Below are positions 33,329 to 47,134 of a DNA stretch of 64,000 nt, piece after piece. Made by a program: the position numbers and the translations under genes. Below the pieces are notes generated by a model. It was not told where the DNA came from. It worked only from the letters and a program-made list of their open reading frames with translations, and did no database searches. The stretch spans positions 17,135,042 to 17,199,041 of the forward strand of contig CM026424.1 of the NCBI GenBank assembly GCA_014871385.1, given 5' to 3'. This stretch comes from Ceratodon purpureus (lineage: Eukaryota; Streptophyta; Bryopsida; Pseudoditrichales; Ditrichaceae). The stretch's first letter is position 1. Each line of letters starts with the position of its first letter.

Positions 33329-34974
33329 GATCTGATGGACGCTCTTTGGAACTCTGCGAAACGGATATAATGATCAGGTCCAAACTCACGTCGCTACAGC
33401 GCCTCTCTAGAATATTGATCTGATGCTAATTAACCGGAGCCTCTCAATATATGTGCAGAGTGCATTCACCGACTTCAAAGCTATCTAAGACGTGTGTGTG
33501 ATAGAATCAAATCGCTGTACTGGCAACTGATGAACACGACGGTGAGGGGGAAGATGTGAACCTCAGAGATCCATCTGCAAACATGGGAAAGAGATGGAAG
33601 AGCAGACTCCTTCATATACTACATGACTAATCTGCCCTCCGAGGCAGATTAGGTTTTATCTAAGTCCCCAAACTACCGAGGCTGATAGCGGCTTCTAGAC
33701 GCCCGAGACCGATAATTACATCTAGACTGGGCACCGAAACTTGGCCCACAAGGATTAGATAGTAGGCTTTGGGTGATCATGATATCTCCGCTCTGTTAAT
33801 TAATTTCTGACGTGGATGTTGGGATAATTACTCATTTAATCGACGTGTTCCGTCATTGCAAAGCGAAGTCATGAAAGTTTTATAGCACTGCATTAACTCC
33901 TATTTTCTCAATTGGTGAACTTGGCTACCTGGTTAGAAATTTGTGGTCTAGATATAGATTAGAACTATCTATAAACATGATTAAGCTGTTTAATGAGTTA
34001 GGTCGATTAAAAGAGAAACGCACTTATAGTCATGAAATGTCTGTGTATTGAGTGTTGAGGAGTGAATTGATAATTTATTTCGAAATTCGGAAAACTTAGT
34101 GTCTGTTAATACTTAGAGTCACATCAACGCCGCCATGTAGTAGTGGGCACCAACGTGGAATAATAGTTGCGTAATGAGCTGGATAGTCTGTGGATATTCG
34201 CCTTCAAAATCGAGCCAGAGGGACCTCGGTAGGCATGTACATGATCCCAGCCTCGAGAGGAGGCCTTGGTAGGCTTGATCGGTAGGCCTCGGTAGGCTTG
34301 TAAATGGTCCCAGCCTCGAGAGGAGGCTCAAAACATCCTCTCATGTCGCAGCACTCATCAGTATATAATGCCAGAGCAAGAGGGCTCCTTGTCATTGTTC
34401 ATTTTGGTGCCTGTGGTGGTGGCAGAGGGCTCCTTGTCATTGTTCACTGTGGCGCCTGTGGTGGTGACCCTCTCCTGACTCAACTTCGTTGCTTGTCTCT
34501 TCGACAACTGTTGGTAAGCATCATCTTTTGATAGACATTCAGCTGTTGTTTGCCCGTTTACGTTTAGCATATGTGCATGTTCGTCAATTGAGTATGAATT
34601 CTCTCCTTGGTGTCCGTGATAGTGCTCCTCTCTTCAGTCCTGTTAAATTGTCCTTTGAATTCTTAGTGATTGGAAGTTATATGATCTTCGGATTATGTCT
34701 GACACGCATACTAGGGGTCGTCTAACCTTTAATCACGGCAGCTTTTTGCATGTTTTGTTGCATTGCGGATCTTGCTCATTTGTAGCGTGTTCGCGTCTGA
34801 GATGTGAGATGTAGCTATTCTGCAGTAAATTAAGTTTATAACCATCAGGTGCGATTGGCTGTGACCACACCAGATCTTCTGCTGCAATTAAAACAAGGAG
34901 GTTTCGAGCTTTCAACCTGTGTATCTAAGGGTTAGCTAGACAGCCAACTTTCTTCCCCACAATCAGCGTCCAGC
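33329..34974. promoter_or_regulatory. Shared intergenic region between two divergent TPD1-like genes
   Basis: All control sequence for the pair must begin here. On the minus side an AATATATG block (33446-33453; CATATATT on the coding strand) is a possible TATA box of copy A. On the plus side TATATAA at 34362-34368 is a good TATA box for copy B, implying a leader of about 580 nt. That leader may include an intron with donor GGTAAGCATC near 34,513. Two local duplications occur: a CCCAGCCTCGAGAGGAGGC block at about 34,246 and 34,310, and a GGGCTCCTTGTCATTGTTCA block at about 34,381 and 34,428. Confidence 0.5.
34362..34368 (+). promoter_or_regulatory. Probable TATA box of TPD1-like copy B
   Basis: TATATAA in a GC-richer setting, 607 bp before the ATG at 34975. 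The distance requires a long leader or a 5' UTR intron. Confidence 0.4.
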
Positions 34975-35571
34975 ATGATGGTGTCCTCCGAGGCATCCCC
35001 AGCTCTTACTTTTGCTTGCTTGGTGATATTCATCCTCGCAGCATTCTGCGTAGCGTCGCGGCCCATCGACCTGCCGTTGCATGAGCCGGCCATTGCTGAG
35101 ACTCCCGTCCTAAATGATACGAGTCCTCTGACCAGCATCAGCACCGCAGCCGACATCACTCCGAAACCTGCCTTGCAGAGCGTCCGTTATATCGACACCG
35201 CGAAGGATGAGCTGGCTGCAAACGTCACAACACAAGCCTGGGTAGAGGGAGATTGCCGCTTATCAGACATCGAAATCAAGCAGGGCATGGTCTCTACAGT
35301 GGGCCTGCCAATCTTCAAAGTGCAGGTATCTAACTTATGCACCAACCCCCGGTGCAGCATCTCTTCCGTCATTGTGCACTGCGGCCTATTCCACACCGGC
35401 GGTATGCTGGTAAACCCCAAGGTGTTTAGGCGCCTAGACGCATCAAAGGGGACTTGCATCGTCAACGACGGCCAGCAAATTCCCAACGCAGACACCATCA
35501 GTTTCGAGTATAAAGAGATCTGGGTGCAGAAAATTACATTTCTATCCGGTCGACTCAACTGTCAGAGATAA
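34975..35571 (+). CDS. TPD1-like secreted Cys-rich ligand (copy B)
   Basis: A single-exon frame of 198 aa from ATG 34975. A signal peptide covers residues 1-28 (LTFACLVIFILAAFCVA). A variable Ser/Thr/Pro-rich segment of about 60 residues follows, perhaps a propeptide, then the TPD1 domain with six Cys (94, 122, 127, 136, 161, 196). Key blocks are IEIKQGMVSTVGLPIFKVQV, SVIVHCGLFHTGGMLVNP, VFRRLDASKGTCIVNDG and ISFEYKEIW. The spacing is nearly that of copy A, with one extra residue before VNP, and the two are clearly paralogues. The predicted role is an extracellular ligand of an EMS1-type leucine-rich receptor kinase. The segment before the Cys domain contains no clear dibasic site. Confidence 0.92.
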   Translation: MMVSSEASPALTFACLVIFILAAFCVASRPIDLPLHEPAIAETPVLNDTSPLTSISTAADITPKPALQSVRYIDTAKDELAANVTTQAWVEGDCRLSDIEIKQGMVSTVGLPIFKVQVSNLCTNPRCSISSVIVHCGLFHTGGMLVNPKVFRRLDASKGTCIVNDGQQIPNADTISFEYKEIWVQKITFLSGRLNCQR

Positions 35572-35639
35572 ACATGTACAGCATCGATGGTACTTTTGCT
35601 GATTCGATCAGCCTCGGCCACGATCTGAGCTGCTAGATG

Positions 35640-35720
35640 ATTGGGAGTACATGGTAGAGGCTCTAGTAATCAAATTGGGAGTACATGGTAGAGCTAGTAA
35701 TTAAATTGGGAGTACATGGT
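35640..35720 (+). repeat. Three tandem copies of a ~31-34 bp unit in the 3' UTR of TPD1-like copy B
   Basis: ATTGGGAGTACATGGT recurs at about 35640, 35674 and 35705, with a GAG(G)CT..AGTAAT spacer that varies slightly between copies. Confidence 0.9.
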
Positions 35721-37435
35721 CCAATTGTTGTTTGTTGTTTCGTAGATCATCTTCTTTAATGATCGGAAGTTGTTTTTCTAGTAGCAGACATATATATCTA
35801 TCAGCTGTTTCTTAATAAAACAATGTGTTTTTTCAATTATGCATGTTTTGCTCCTGTTCTTTTCCACAAATATCCTTCGAGGTGATCGAGACTTTCGAGT
35901 TATATCTGAGTTGTCTCAGTTGCTTTTCGTGTACCTCGTGCCTTGATGATTTTCAGGTGTGTAGTAATGTGATTTCCTGGTAGTAGCCATAGTGAATACA
36001 GGAGGTTTGTTTGGGTTTTATCTTGTTAAAGTTCTGACCCTGGTTGTTTCGTTTTCTTGCGACATGTGAGCCGGGTCTGACTTGGTTTGCTTTTGATAAA
36101 CATATCTCAAATCAGAGCTCAGAACTAGGGTTTTACTAGACTGAAAGCATCAAGCGACCACCAGGTTCAATGCAAGAAGTAATTGGATTTGCACCAATGA
36201 TCAATGCTCATTGAGGCAGCAGTGTGCTCATCTATCCCAGGGTAGAAGTATTGAAACAACATCTAGCTTGAACTCCATTCCTGTACAAGTAACAGCGGGA
36301 ACTGATGGCAGAATTCCTGAGCTGGTTGTTGCCAGATGCTTACTGAGGTTTATACGCCCCGTTACTGACCAGCATTGTTTCTGCAACGGGCTTCAAAGCA
36401 CCCATCATTACCAAATGCAAATGGTGGAAAGCACGAGCCACCAAACCCCCACACCGCACCAGCTCCGTGTTACAACAGTTATTCTTTCATATCCTGTAAT
36501 ATTATAATCAGCAAGAAATTTGCAAACCGCATGCTACATTTTATGCCTCCACTTGATCGTTTACACCGTTGGCTTTGGGGATGAAAACCATTATTATTTC
36601 CACCACGCATGGTTAAACGAGGGACAACTGATCTGGTTAGTACATGGGACTAGCGTCGTGCATTGTAGCGAAACTGTGAGTGGTGTTCACCTGGGCTTGA
36701 ACTTCAGGTGTTTCTGTGGCACTGTCCCATCTCAGCTCCTCTCGTATTGTAAGTCTTTTCATGTGTGAGAGCCAAGACTGGGCGATGTGAGTAATCCAAC
36801 TATGATGGCCTCAAATCCAAGCTCATCTCGGATCTTTAACCGGACACGGCCCGTGATTTTGAATAATTTACGAATCTTCAACCAATATATGATTTCAGAT
36901 GAACGAGCTTACATGATTTTCATCTGTGCAGCACTTAGAAACTCACTGCAAAGCATGTTGTTGGCTCGTTGCTGGTAATCTCAGCAGTTCGTCACTCACA
37001 AGAAAATGCTAAACCATCATGTAGTTTGCAACAAGATAAACCACAAGTAGGATCTGAAGAATAACCAAAATAAAGTACTAAACAAAATTTACCTCGCACA
37101 TTAGTATTCATAGGTCTTGCTAAGAGAGGGTTAATTACGGCGTGAATGTCAATCTAGTTCACGAAGCCATGAGTGCCTAAAAAGCATGTTTATAAGCCAT
37201 TGCACTGAGTATCTTACAAACCGTTTTGCTCCTAAATATGACCCTTGCAGACATTACAAGTCCGATGCAAAAAGAAGCAAAGAAGTCCAAAAATGTACTT
37301 TCCAAATCTCATGTAAACACGCACTCTTGACACTGAATCCGGCAAGGAAGACTGACATGAAATGGACAGCAATTGCTCGGTTGAAAAATAGACAATGTTT
37401 ATTTACACAACAATTACAACAATCGACAGTAAAGG
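35721..37435. other. Intergenic stretch after TPD1-like copy B
   Basis: The first part is likely 3' UTR (AATAAA at about 35,815). The rest has short frames with no domain. No RNA gene or transposon end recognised. Confidence 0.4.
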
Positions 37436-37951
37436 TCACAAACGAGGAAGACTTCTCGACGCATGATACTCAAATTGGTCCACTACCTGCCGAAGCGTTT
37501 TCAGCTGAGCAGCCAAGCCTCCCATAGTCTTCATCTCCTCGTTCAACCGCAAGCAAGCATTAATGAACCTCTGCCCTTTGGTAGCAGCGTCGATGGAGGC
37601 GTCCTGGAGCAACCCCGCAGCCTCACTGTGGCACCGCATGTGCTCAATGGAGCTCCCCGTCACCTCCGACAACGCAGCCTGCAGCGACGAAAACAGCTTC
37701 GCCAGGCTGCCCGCCACTGCCGTGGCATCCTTCTCCACGTGCTTGACCATCTTAACGGCCATGGCTATGTCGCTCTCGCGCCCCTCCGATCTCCTACTAC
37801 TACTCCCCTCCCCGGCACTGCCCGACGCCACATGCCTCTGGATCCGCTCCACCGTCGAGCCGCTCCCCTCTCCTCCACCTCCCCCTCCGACTTCGGCAAT
37901 TTCGGACTGCATTTCAATCTGCTCCCCGTCCTCGCTTCGGCCACCTTCCAT
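37436..37951 (-). CDS. BORCS6/BLOC-1-like coiled-coil protein
   Basis: An intronless frame of 171 aa from the first true ATG at 37951; the frame opens further upstream but only with a TTG. Residues 1-65 are acidic and Gly/Ser-rich (EVGGGGGGEGSGS). Residues about 68-165 form amphipathic helices: VKMVKHVEKDATAVAGSLAK, LFSSLQAALSEVTGSSIEHM, then LNEEMKTMGGLAAQLKTLRQ and VVDQFE. The arrangement matches my memory of the C-terminal helical domain of BORC subunit 6, part of the complex that places lysosomes in animals. In plants the partners are less known. A different small coiled-coil family is possible, so the family name is tentative while the gene itself looks real. Confidence 0.6.
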   Translation of the reverse strand: MEGGRSEDGEQIEMQSEIAEVGGGGGGEGSGSTVERIQRHVASGSAGEGSSSRRSEGRESDIAMAVKMVKHVEKDATAVAGSLAKLFSSLQAALSEVTGSSIEHMRCHSEAAGLLQDASIDAATKGQRFINACLRLNEEMKTMGGLAAQLKTLRQVVDQFEYHASRSLPRL

Positions 37952-38559
37952 CGCGGGCCAAAACTCCAAAGCTCACAAACCCTAAATTGAAATCCCTGCA
38001 AAACAGAGGAGCTCACTCAAAATCCAAACTACGATACACTGTAGAAATTATAAAAATAATTATATAATCTAAACCAGGGTATTTTCTATGAACCAATCTG
38101 GATTCATTGTAGCGGTGTCATTATAAGTGAGTAGGATGCACAGGCTTGTGGAATTCTTACCGCTAATTTATGAAGTGTAACTTAGCCCACTTTCTGCACA
38201 ATTTGGGGCTGGCCGGAGGGTGGACCGGGAATGTTTTCTAGCCTCCAATTTGAGCCCAAGTGTAGAGTTCGGGTAGGAAAAACTTGTTCCAATTGCATCA
38301 ATAAGGCCCAAACATTTTGGAGCCAAGATAATGCTACCTAGGATAAGTTGAAATTTTGGTCGGGCCTTATGAGTATAAAGCCCTTGGGCCTGATTTGAAA
38401 AAAAGACGCGATTCTATAATTGGTTGAAATTTGAAGAGTTTGGGTTGGCCCTTAGTCGAGCCCAAAGTATTAACCCCTAAAGTTCTGAGGGTATTTTTCA
38501 TCAAAACTGCCTCAAAACAGCCCCTCTTCAAAGCAAGGTGGAATTTGCAAACTAGGGGT

Positions 38560-39260
38560 TTTTTTTTAGTACATCTAACCGTAAGATCTTGTAGCTAACT
38601 TCTGCCTCTACATGTCCACCAAATTTCACACACTCATTCTTCACCAATTGCAAGATTGTACGTTCAAAATAGAAAAACAAGTTTTTTTTCCCTGCGAAAA
38701 AAGGGGACAGCAAAGTTTTGAAGGCCCAAAAAACCATTTTTTTGCATTATGGATTTTTGGGGGTTTTGATGCACGTCAAAGAAGACTGAGTTAGCTGATT
38801 GTAGTAAGAAATTTATATTCAAAAAATTTGTGGAAAAATGCCAAAAAAATCATTTTCTGCTAGGGGGTATACTGAAATTCACAAACAAAGGCCGTTTTTG
38901 GACAATAAAAATAGCATATGAAAAAAATTTTGGATTAAAAATCCGAACGGTGGGAACATGCTCTACTACCTTCTCTATACATAGAAATTTTTATTTTTGA
39001 AAAATATCAAAATCTCAATTTTTGGTGGAATTTCAAAGTTTCGTCTTTGGGTAGATTTTGGCAGTTTTGGGCAGTTTTGGGCAGAATTTGTTGCATTCAC
39101 TGTGGCTTAGAAAAATTCAGCAGCTGCCCAACGAGCAGCGTTTGACACTTAAACCTTCATAACTTTTGATCACGATGTTGGAATTGAAAAATTAAAATAC
39201 CCACACAAAGATCTCCGAACGGCCCACCGTCAATAAAAATTTCAGAAAATCCTGATATAA
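38560..39260 (+). repeat. Dispersed AT-rich repeat, copy 1
   Basis: Shares ordered blocks with about 51,560-52,300 on the same strand: CCGTAAGATCTTGTAGCTAA against CCGTAGGATCTTATAGCTGA, ACCAATTGCAAGAT, AAACAAGTTTTTTT, TTTTTATTTTTGAAAAAT and CATAACTTTTG. The spacing is roughly conserved over some 700 bp. Family unknown. Confidence 0.65.
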
Positions 39261-40292
39261 ATTGCATTCATAGGTACATGCCCAAATTCCAAAAAAATCC
39301 AAATGTGGCAGATTGTCCCTTAGAAGTTAATTGGCCTTTAGCTTGTAAGGGCCTCATCATTAAGTGTAGAAAATCCTAATCTTGTATAGAAATAAATCCA
39401 GAAACCAGTACTTGAAAATTAGTCAAACTAAAAAGGTATACGTTTTTAAGCTTAATCCTAGAGCTTTATTGACAAACCACAGAAATTGGAGTGATTACAT
39501 CATTGCATTGTTACTACATTGATTCGTCTCCAATATCCACCGGCCTATGAGTACTACAATAAGAAATGTAGCTTTTTGCAAGTATTGAGTAGAATATCCA
39601 ATATTTTTTGTTGAAAAAAAATAAGGTTTGAAGATTAATGAAGTTAAAGTCATAATTTTATACTATGTTTAAATAAGTTACAATTTTTCAAATGATGTTG
39701 GAGCAAAAGTCCCATAAACATCACTAGAAAAGCCATATTCCACCTAATTAATATGTAGCAATCAAAATTTATTGTTTGAAAAAATAACTCTATTTCATTT
39801 AAATACTATTATGTACTAAATCTATTACCACGACATGCTTTCTTTCAAAATTTGAAGTCATTGACTAATCTTCTGATTATGATCATTGTTTCACTTCAAT
39901 TGCACCAAATTTCAACCCTTAATTACCACTCTTGCATCATTTAACCAGAACTTCAATTTATCCAATGTGGCATCCTACTTGGCACTATTTTGACGCCAAA
40001 ATGTTTCAGCAATGATGCAATTGAAACAAATTTTTTTGCCCCAAACTCCTAGCTTGAGCCCAAACTCTGAGCTAGATAGGAGGCTGGAAAAACGTTGAAT
40101 CTAGCACACCCTCCGCCCAACCTTGGATTGTGTATAAAGTGGGCCCAATATTGCAATAGTGAATGATAGTACGCTAATTTGGATATTGGAATTTCAAACA
40201 AGTAGTGAAGTTTACAAAGGTGGAAAAGAGAGTACGTAACTAGGGAGACAAAGCTACATCTTTTCAACCACCAACCAATACTTATTAATCCG

Positions 40293-41322
40293 TTAAGGTG
40301 AATATGGGGTGCTCTCTCATCGCTCAGGCGAGGGGAAGGTTTTTCCGCATTTTGGTTTTAGTCTATAGAGGTGGCGATGTAGTCTAGCTCTAGCGTACTC
40401 TTGTAGAGGCGGGTGGGACTATTTCGCTGGTCTAGGCTTTCCCTAGCGGCGCCTCCAGCTCCCCATATGTTCTTTTGGCAGCAAGCTCTTTTACCCGACG
40501 AGCGTGTCTGATGGACATTCATGTCTGCCGAGGGCATACCCCTCACACCTCCTTTTCCTATCTGTTGTAGAAGCTTTCTTGTTTGGTGGCTTCTTTGTTG
40601 ATAGCTTTGTTGACTTCTTTAGCTATAGTAACTACCGTGGACTTTCATGCTCTTGTTGATGCGATGTCAAAGATTGTCGTTTGATCTCTTCAAATAGAAG
40701 TAATGTATTACGCTGCCAGTTATGTGCACAACCTGCTCGGTAGTTGTGTTAAGCCTGATTGACCCTCTGGGGACGAATCTTTGGTCATACGACGGAGGTG
40801 TGTTCAAGATCATTCTGGTGGAGGCAAAAGCTTGGCGTTTTGGTGGTCCGGTTGCTAGAGCAAGTCGAAGAGCAGATGTATAGCCTTCTCTTTGCTTCTT
40901 TGTTTCATGTTGCTCAGAAGGTGTTTGATAATATTTCAAGGAAGGTAACTACTTTGAGCTTGGAGGCGTTGGGTTCTCTTCTTCAACAACCAGGTGTAGG
41001 TGGTTGTTCTTCTGGGTTCGCTAATGAGACTACAGAGCACCTTTGTTTTCATCTTTTCAAGTGTAGTTTTATTAGCTAGTTCATTGTGTTTTGGCATTTA
41101 CTAGTACTTTTGGATCATATCCCTCCTCCAAGTCTTTGGCCTTGGGCACCTCGGGTGCTCCGATGTGCTTGCTGATGGTTACAACCTAGGCTATTAAGCA
41201 TAGCCCCCGGCCCGAGTCTTTGGGCTCGTGGCCTCTCCGCGCTTTGGTGCTCTGTTCAAGGCTTCGGCTCTTTTTGCGTTTTTAACTCCAATGGGGATTT
41301 GCAGGTCCATTAAGGTGAATAT
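40293..41322. mobile_element. Possible 1-kb insertion flanked by 13-bp direct repeats
   Basis: TTAAGGTGAATAT occurs at 40293-40305 and again at 41310-41322. The DNA between is distinctly GC-richer than its surroundings and has no long intact frame. This is the look of a target-site duplication of LINE or retrocopy length, but no poly-A tail or reverse transcriptase motif was found. Confidence 0.35.
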
Positions 41323-42516
41323 TTGTGATCACCGGTCATTAATGAGGTAATAAATTCTATAGGTTTGGAGATGAATCAACATCCAGTAACAAGGCATTTG
41401 CATTTTTCTTTTTTAGACATTTCTTATTAAGAAGGCTTAATATCATCCTATTTTCTTTTATTGGTCTATTTTTTATCAAATTGTTCTTCTACTAATAATA
41501 TTTATGATAATTTATTAAATGCCTCCATCAAGTTGTATTACAATCCTTTAAAAGAATTTTAATGTAGCCCTATATGACATTGATATTGTTTTTGTTCATG
41601 CTTAATGGATGTCCTACATGATACGGTCTAAGTATAAATGGTAAAAATAATAACTGTATGAAAGGTCTTTTTAACTTACTGATAACTATGACAATGATAA
41701 CAGTTTAATAATTTATTGGCCCTGGGTGGGTATTGGGAGGGACTTGCCGGACTGTGGATCCAGTGGACTCCCGGGTTCAATTCCCTCTACACAATTGGCT
41801 CCCCCGTAGTGGTCTGTGTCTGTCCAATTGATTAGATGTGGGTCCCGAGACCTCGAAATCCGGCTGTATTTGGTGTCACTGGGAGAGTCATGACTTTTAG
41901 CGGGAGGACTTTTGCTCACGGCAAAGGAGGAAAATTTGCAGAGAGCGAGAGGTCTTTTGGCGAGACCTGCACAGTGACGAGAGACATAGAGAGGGCATTG
42001 GCCGGTGCCACATGTTCTTGCGCCTGCTAGATGTCGATGGAGGGAGCCAAACCCTCACAACTGAGAATGATATTAGTGATGATTGCCACGATGATAACTT
42101 ACTAATAATTACTTCAATGATAACTTATTGATGATAACTAGGATGTCTGGTCTATAAGTATTTTATGAAGTATTTGGTAGTTTTCTATCTAAAACTGTGA
42201 GAATTGAAAATCACCATTTTTTCCAATTTAAACAGTCACTTTGCTGCACAACATCTAGGCCCAGATTTGTAGATAAAATTTTGCTAAAATTTTGCAGAGA
42301 TTGGGTACCCACATTCTGGCAGTACTCTTCCTTTTAGTCCAGTGGTGTCATGTTCCTCAGGCTTATCCAGCTAAACAGTGTTATGTGAGATGAAACCAGC
42401 AAGTAATTACAAAAACTTACATTTGCATTTCAATGGCTTCTGAGACGTACACAGAAGATTCGTCTGCTTAAAATTGTTGGAGATCATTCTATGTACATTC
42501 TACACTTCCTAGTGCC

Positions 42517-44960
<2,444 letters not shown>

Positions 44961-45290
44961 CTCCACCTTGCGCTCCGACGCAGTCCCAATCTGCAATCTC
45001 ACGCTGCTCCCGACGAAATTTGACGCTGCAAATTATCACGGACGGAGACAAAGGAATTGTGGGCAGTGTGAGTTCATAAAGCGATATTGGAGAGACCAAG
45101 TTGGGCAGGTGATTGGTCACTTGGGCGCACCAATGCAAGCCATAAAACTTCGGGAGCCACAGGATGATGGCCCCGGACCATGCACAGGAAGCCGAGACAT
45201 CTCCGCCACTTATCGCCTTGTACCGGTCCCTTTTGAATCGCTTCGGGCTACACCCGGTCGCCAGGATAGCCTTGTTGCAGAATTCTGTTT

Positions 45291-45961
45291 CTTCTTCTTG
45301 CTCTGTTGCTGTGTGGGGTGATTGAGTGGGTACGAGTGTAAGATACTGTATCTGGAAAGAGGAACGTTGCTTGAAATGCAACGGCATTGAGTTAGCATTA
45401 GCGTGGATTAGTTAACATAAGTTCAGTGGTTCAGTACTGACATCACTGGTGATTAAGGCCATCTCTCTCTCTCTCTCTCAATTTGTCCCATAAAACCATA
45501 GATATTCTTTTGAATGAGCAGTCATGCAGAGGAATCAAGAGAGTCAGAAATAATCACAAATCATTGGTCTGTAATTACCTAGCTCTGTAATTAGCATCTG
45601 GTAACCAATGCATGCATTTCATGGGGCTAATACATTTGATTGCCTAAACGTGCCGTTACAAACTAAGGGCTCGGGAGGGAGGGAGAGAGAATCTAGCCAT
45701 ATGGCCCCAGCAAAGTGCTAGTTCGCTCCAAACTCCAAAACGAACTGTGATCGTCTAATGAAGAATGAATCCTGTACTACACGCATTCGGTGACAAATCA
45801 TGTGTTCAACATGGTATTCCAAAGAATGCCATTAATTCCAAAAGTGGCTATGTGTAAAACTTCTGATCTTGTCAGGAGCAACGTCGAATATGGACAATCG
45901 GCAACTGTGATTCTTGTCAACAGCAGTTGCACTTCGTTATCAGCCAACAACACTGTGCTAC
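45291..45961. other. Intergenic stretch between AOR and the HIG1 gene
   Basis: Contains a CT microsatellite (about 45,464-45,479) and a GGGAGGGAGGGAGAGAGA run near 45,671. Otherwise nothing recognised. It should hold the 3' UTR of the HIG1-domain gene. Confidence 0.4.
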
Positions 45962-47134
45962 CTAGCTGGTTGCGTTTGAATCAGTAGTTTTGCCTTGCAA
46001 GGCCACCGTCCCAACCATGAGAGCCACCGTTGCTGCTTGGAACCCAACACGAGCCCGCATGAACATCTGGCTCCGGTTGTAATTGCCTTGCTTGAAGGAC
46101 ACTAGACCCGCTAGCAACACGCCAGCAGTAGCAATAGCCCCTGTCATATAATGACAATTGTCATTCGTTAGCCATCAACATAATTTCAGTAAAATACAGT
46201 GATAAATCAAATACAAGAGTTATGAAATAGCTCACACACTCCCATGCTGAACAAGCACTCTACACAGTATCCATGGATACACACCATATAGACGACCATC
46301 GGTACACAACATATCTATATTACAAATGAGCATGGATGTCTCATGGATGTCTCACACGACGGTTGGATGTCTCATGGATGTCTCACACGACGGTTCCGCG
46401 GTGGAATCCATGGAGGAAACAAACCGAGTTGCGGTCAATGTGCTCAAGGGCACGAGTCCCACTACTACTTATACATAACTCCATATCTAATATCATTTGA
46501 GATAGCAAGCCGTTTAAGGAAATCTTTAAATCTCCTAAACAAACTTCAACACCAACCAGTGGCCACCACTAAGAGACAGCATAGTAAGCCGAACCAAATT
46601 ATACCATCCACGATAACGTGTTGTTCCTTCAGATGCAAACTTCAACCTCAATTAAATGTAATATACGAATCAATGCACAAAACCTGTGATATACTTCGAC
46701 GACCCAGAGAGACCTCCAACACTAAATTGCCACACATACACAGACGTCATTGTAAAGCCAAGCAATGAACAGACCAAAAAATCACACCAACAGAAAAAGA
46801 AAAGAAAATCGTACAAGGAAAAAAAGATTGGACACATGCCAGAAACCCCGCCCTATCGACCAAAACACGATCCAAAATCCGCAAAATTCCTACCGCCCAA
46901 AACAAACCCAATTCGAAAATTCCCAGAATCCAACACACAAACTCAATTCCTCTACCATACACGCATCTCGAAGCCCCTCCAAATTCCCCAAATTCTCAGA
47001 AAAATCCAACACAAAAGACTCCGACCAAAAGGAATTCGAAACGTACCACAGAGAACCAACGGGTTGCGATGCTCCTTCTTGTTGCTGAACATGTCTTCGT
47101 CATCCTGAAACATGTGCTCGGCCCGCGACCCCAT
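45962..47134 (-). CDS. HIG1-domain mitochondrial protein (two exons)
   Basis: Exon 1 is 47134-47047 and exon 2 is 46140-45962, joined across a 906-bp GT-AG intron into 88 aa, typical for the family. After a polar N-terminus (MGSRAEHMFQDDEDMFSNKK), EHRNPLVLCG leads into two membrane helices, AIATAGVLLAGLVSF and FQAATVALMVGTVAL. They are joined by the conserved loop KQGNYNRSQMFMRARVG. The R-A-R-V..Q motif is the HIG1 signature. HIG1/RCF1-type proteins sit in the inner mitochondrial membrane and help assemble or stabilise cytochrome c oxidase and supercomplexes, often under low oxygen. The intron contains a perfect 31-bp tandem duplication and a dispersed repeat. Confidence 0.88.
46334..46395 (+). 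repeat. Perfect tandem duplication of a 31-bp unit
   Basis: The unit starting GGATGTCTCATGGATGTCTC occurs at 46334-46364 and 46365-46395 without change, within the HIG1-gene intron. The unit itself contains an internal half-repeat, GGATGTCTCA. Confidence 0.95.
46380..46490 (+). repeat. Dispersed repeat, copy 1
   Basis: Shares ACGGTTCCG, GTGGAATCC, TATGTGCTCAA/AATGTGCTCAA and GTCCCACTA in order with 62,598-62,710 on the same strand. About 110 bp; the family was not identified. Confidence 0.7.

Larger units (their letters stand above)
37952..42516. other. Repeat-rich intergenic stretch
   Basis: No conserved gene found over 4.5 kb. It contains a copy of a dispersed AT-rich repeat (38,560-39,260), a GC-richer 1-kb insertion flanked by 13-bp direct repeats (40,293-41,322) and a GC-rich block at about 41,715-42,060. 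That block carries a pol III B-box-like GGTTCAATTCC near 41,774 and is set between GATAACT-rich DNA. The last may be a SINE-like insertion, but no A box at the right distance was found. Confidence 0.4.

Noticed and set aside
37463-37990. Plus-strand frames of 140-175 codons over the BORCS6-like gene
   Set aside because: They are the antisense of a GC-rich exon. The minus-strand frame has helical heptads and a sensible composition.
41715-42060. tRNA gene suggested by GGTTCAATTCC
   Set aside because: The possible A box is only a few bases away and no acceptor stem pairs. At most it is a SINE remnant.
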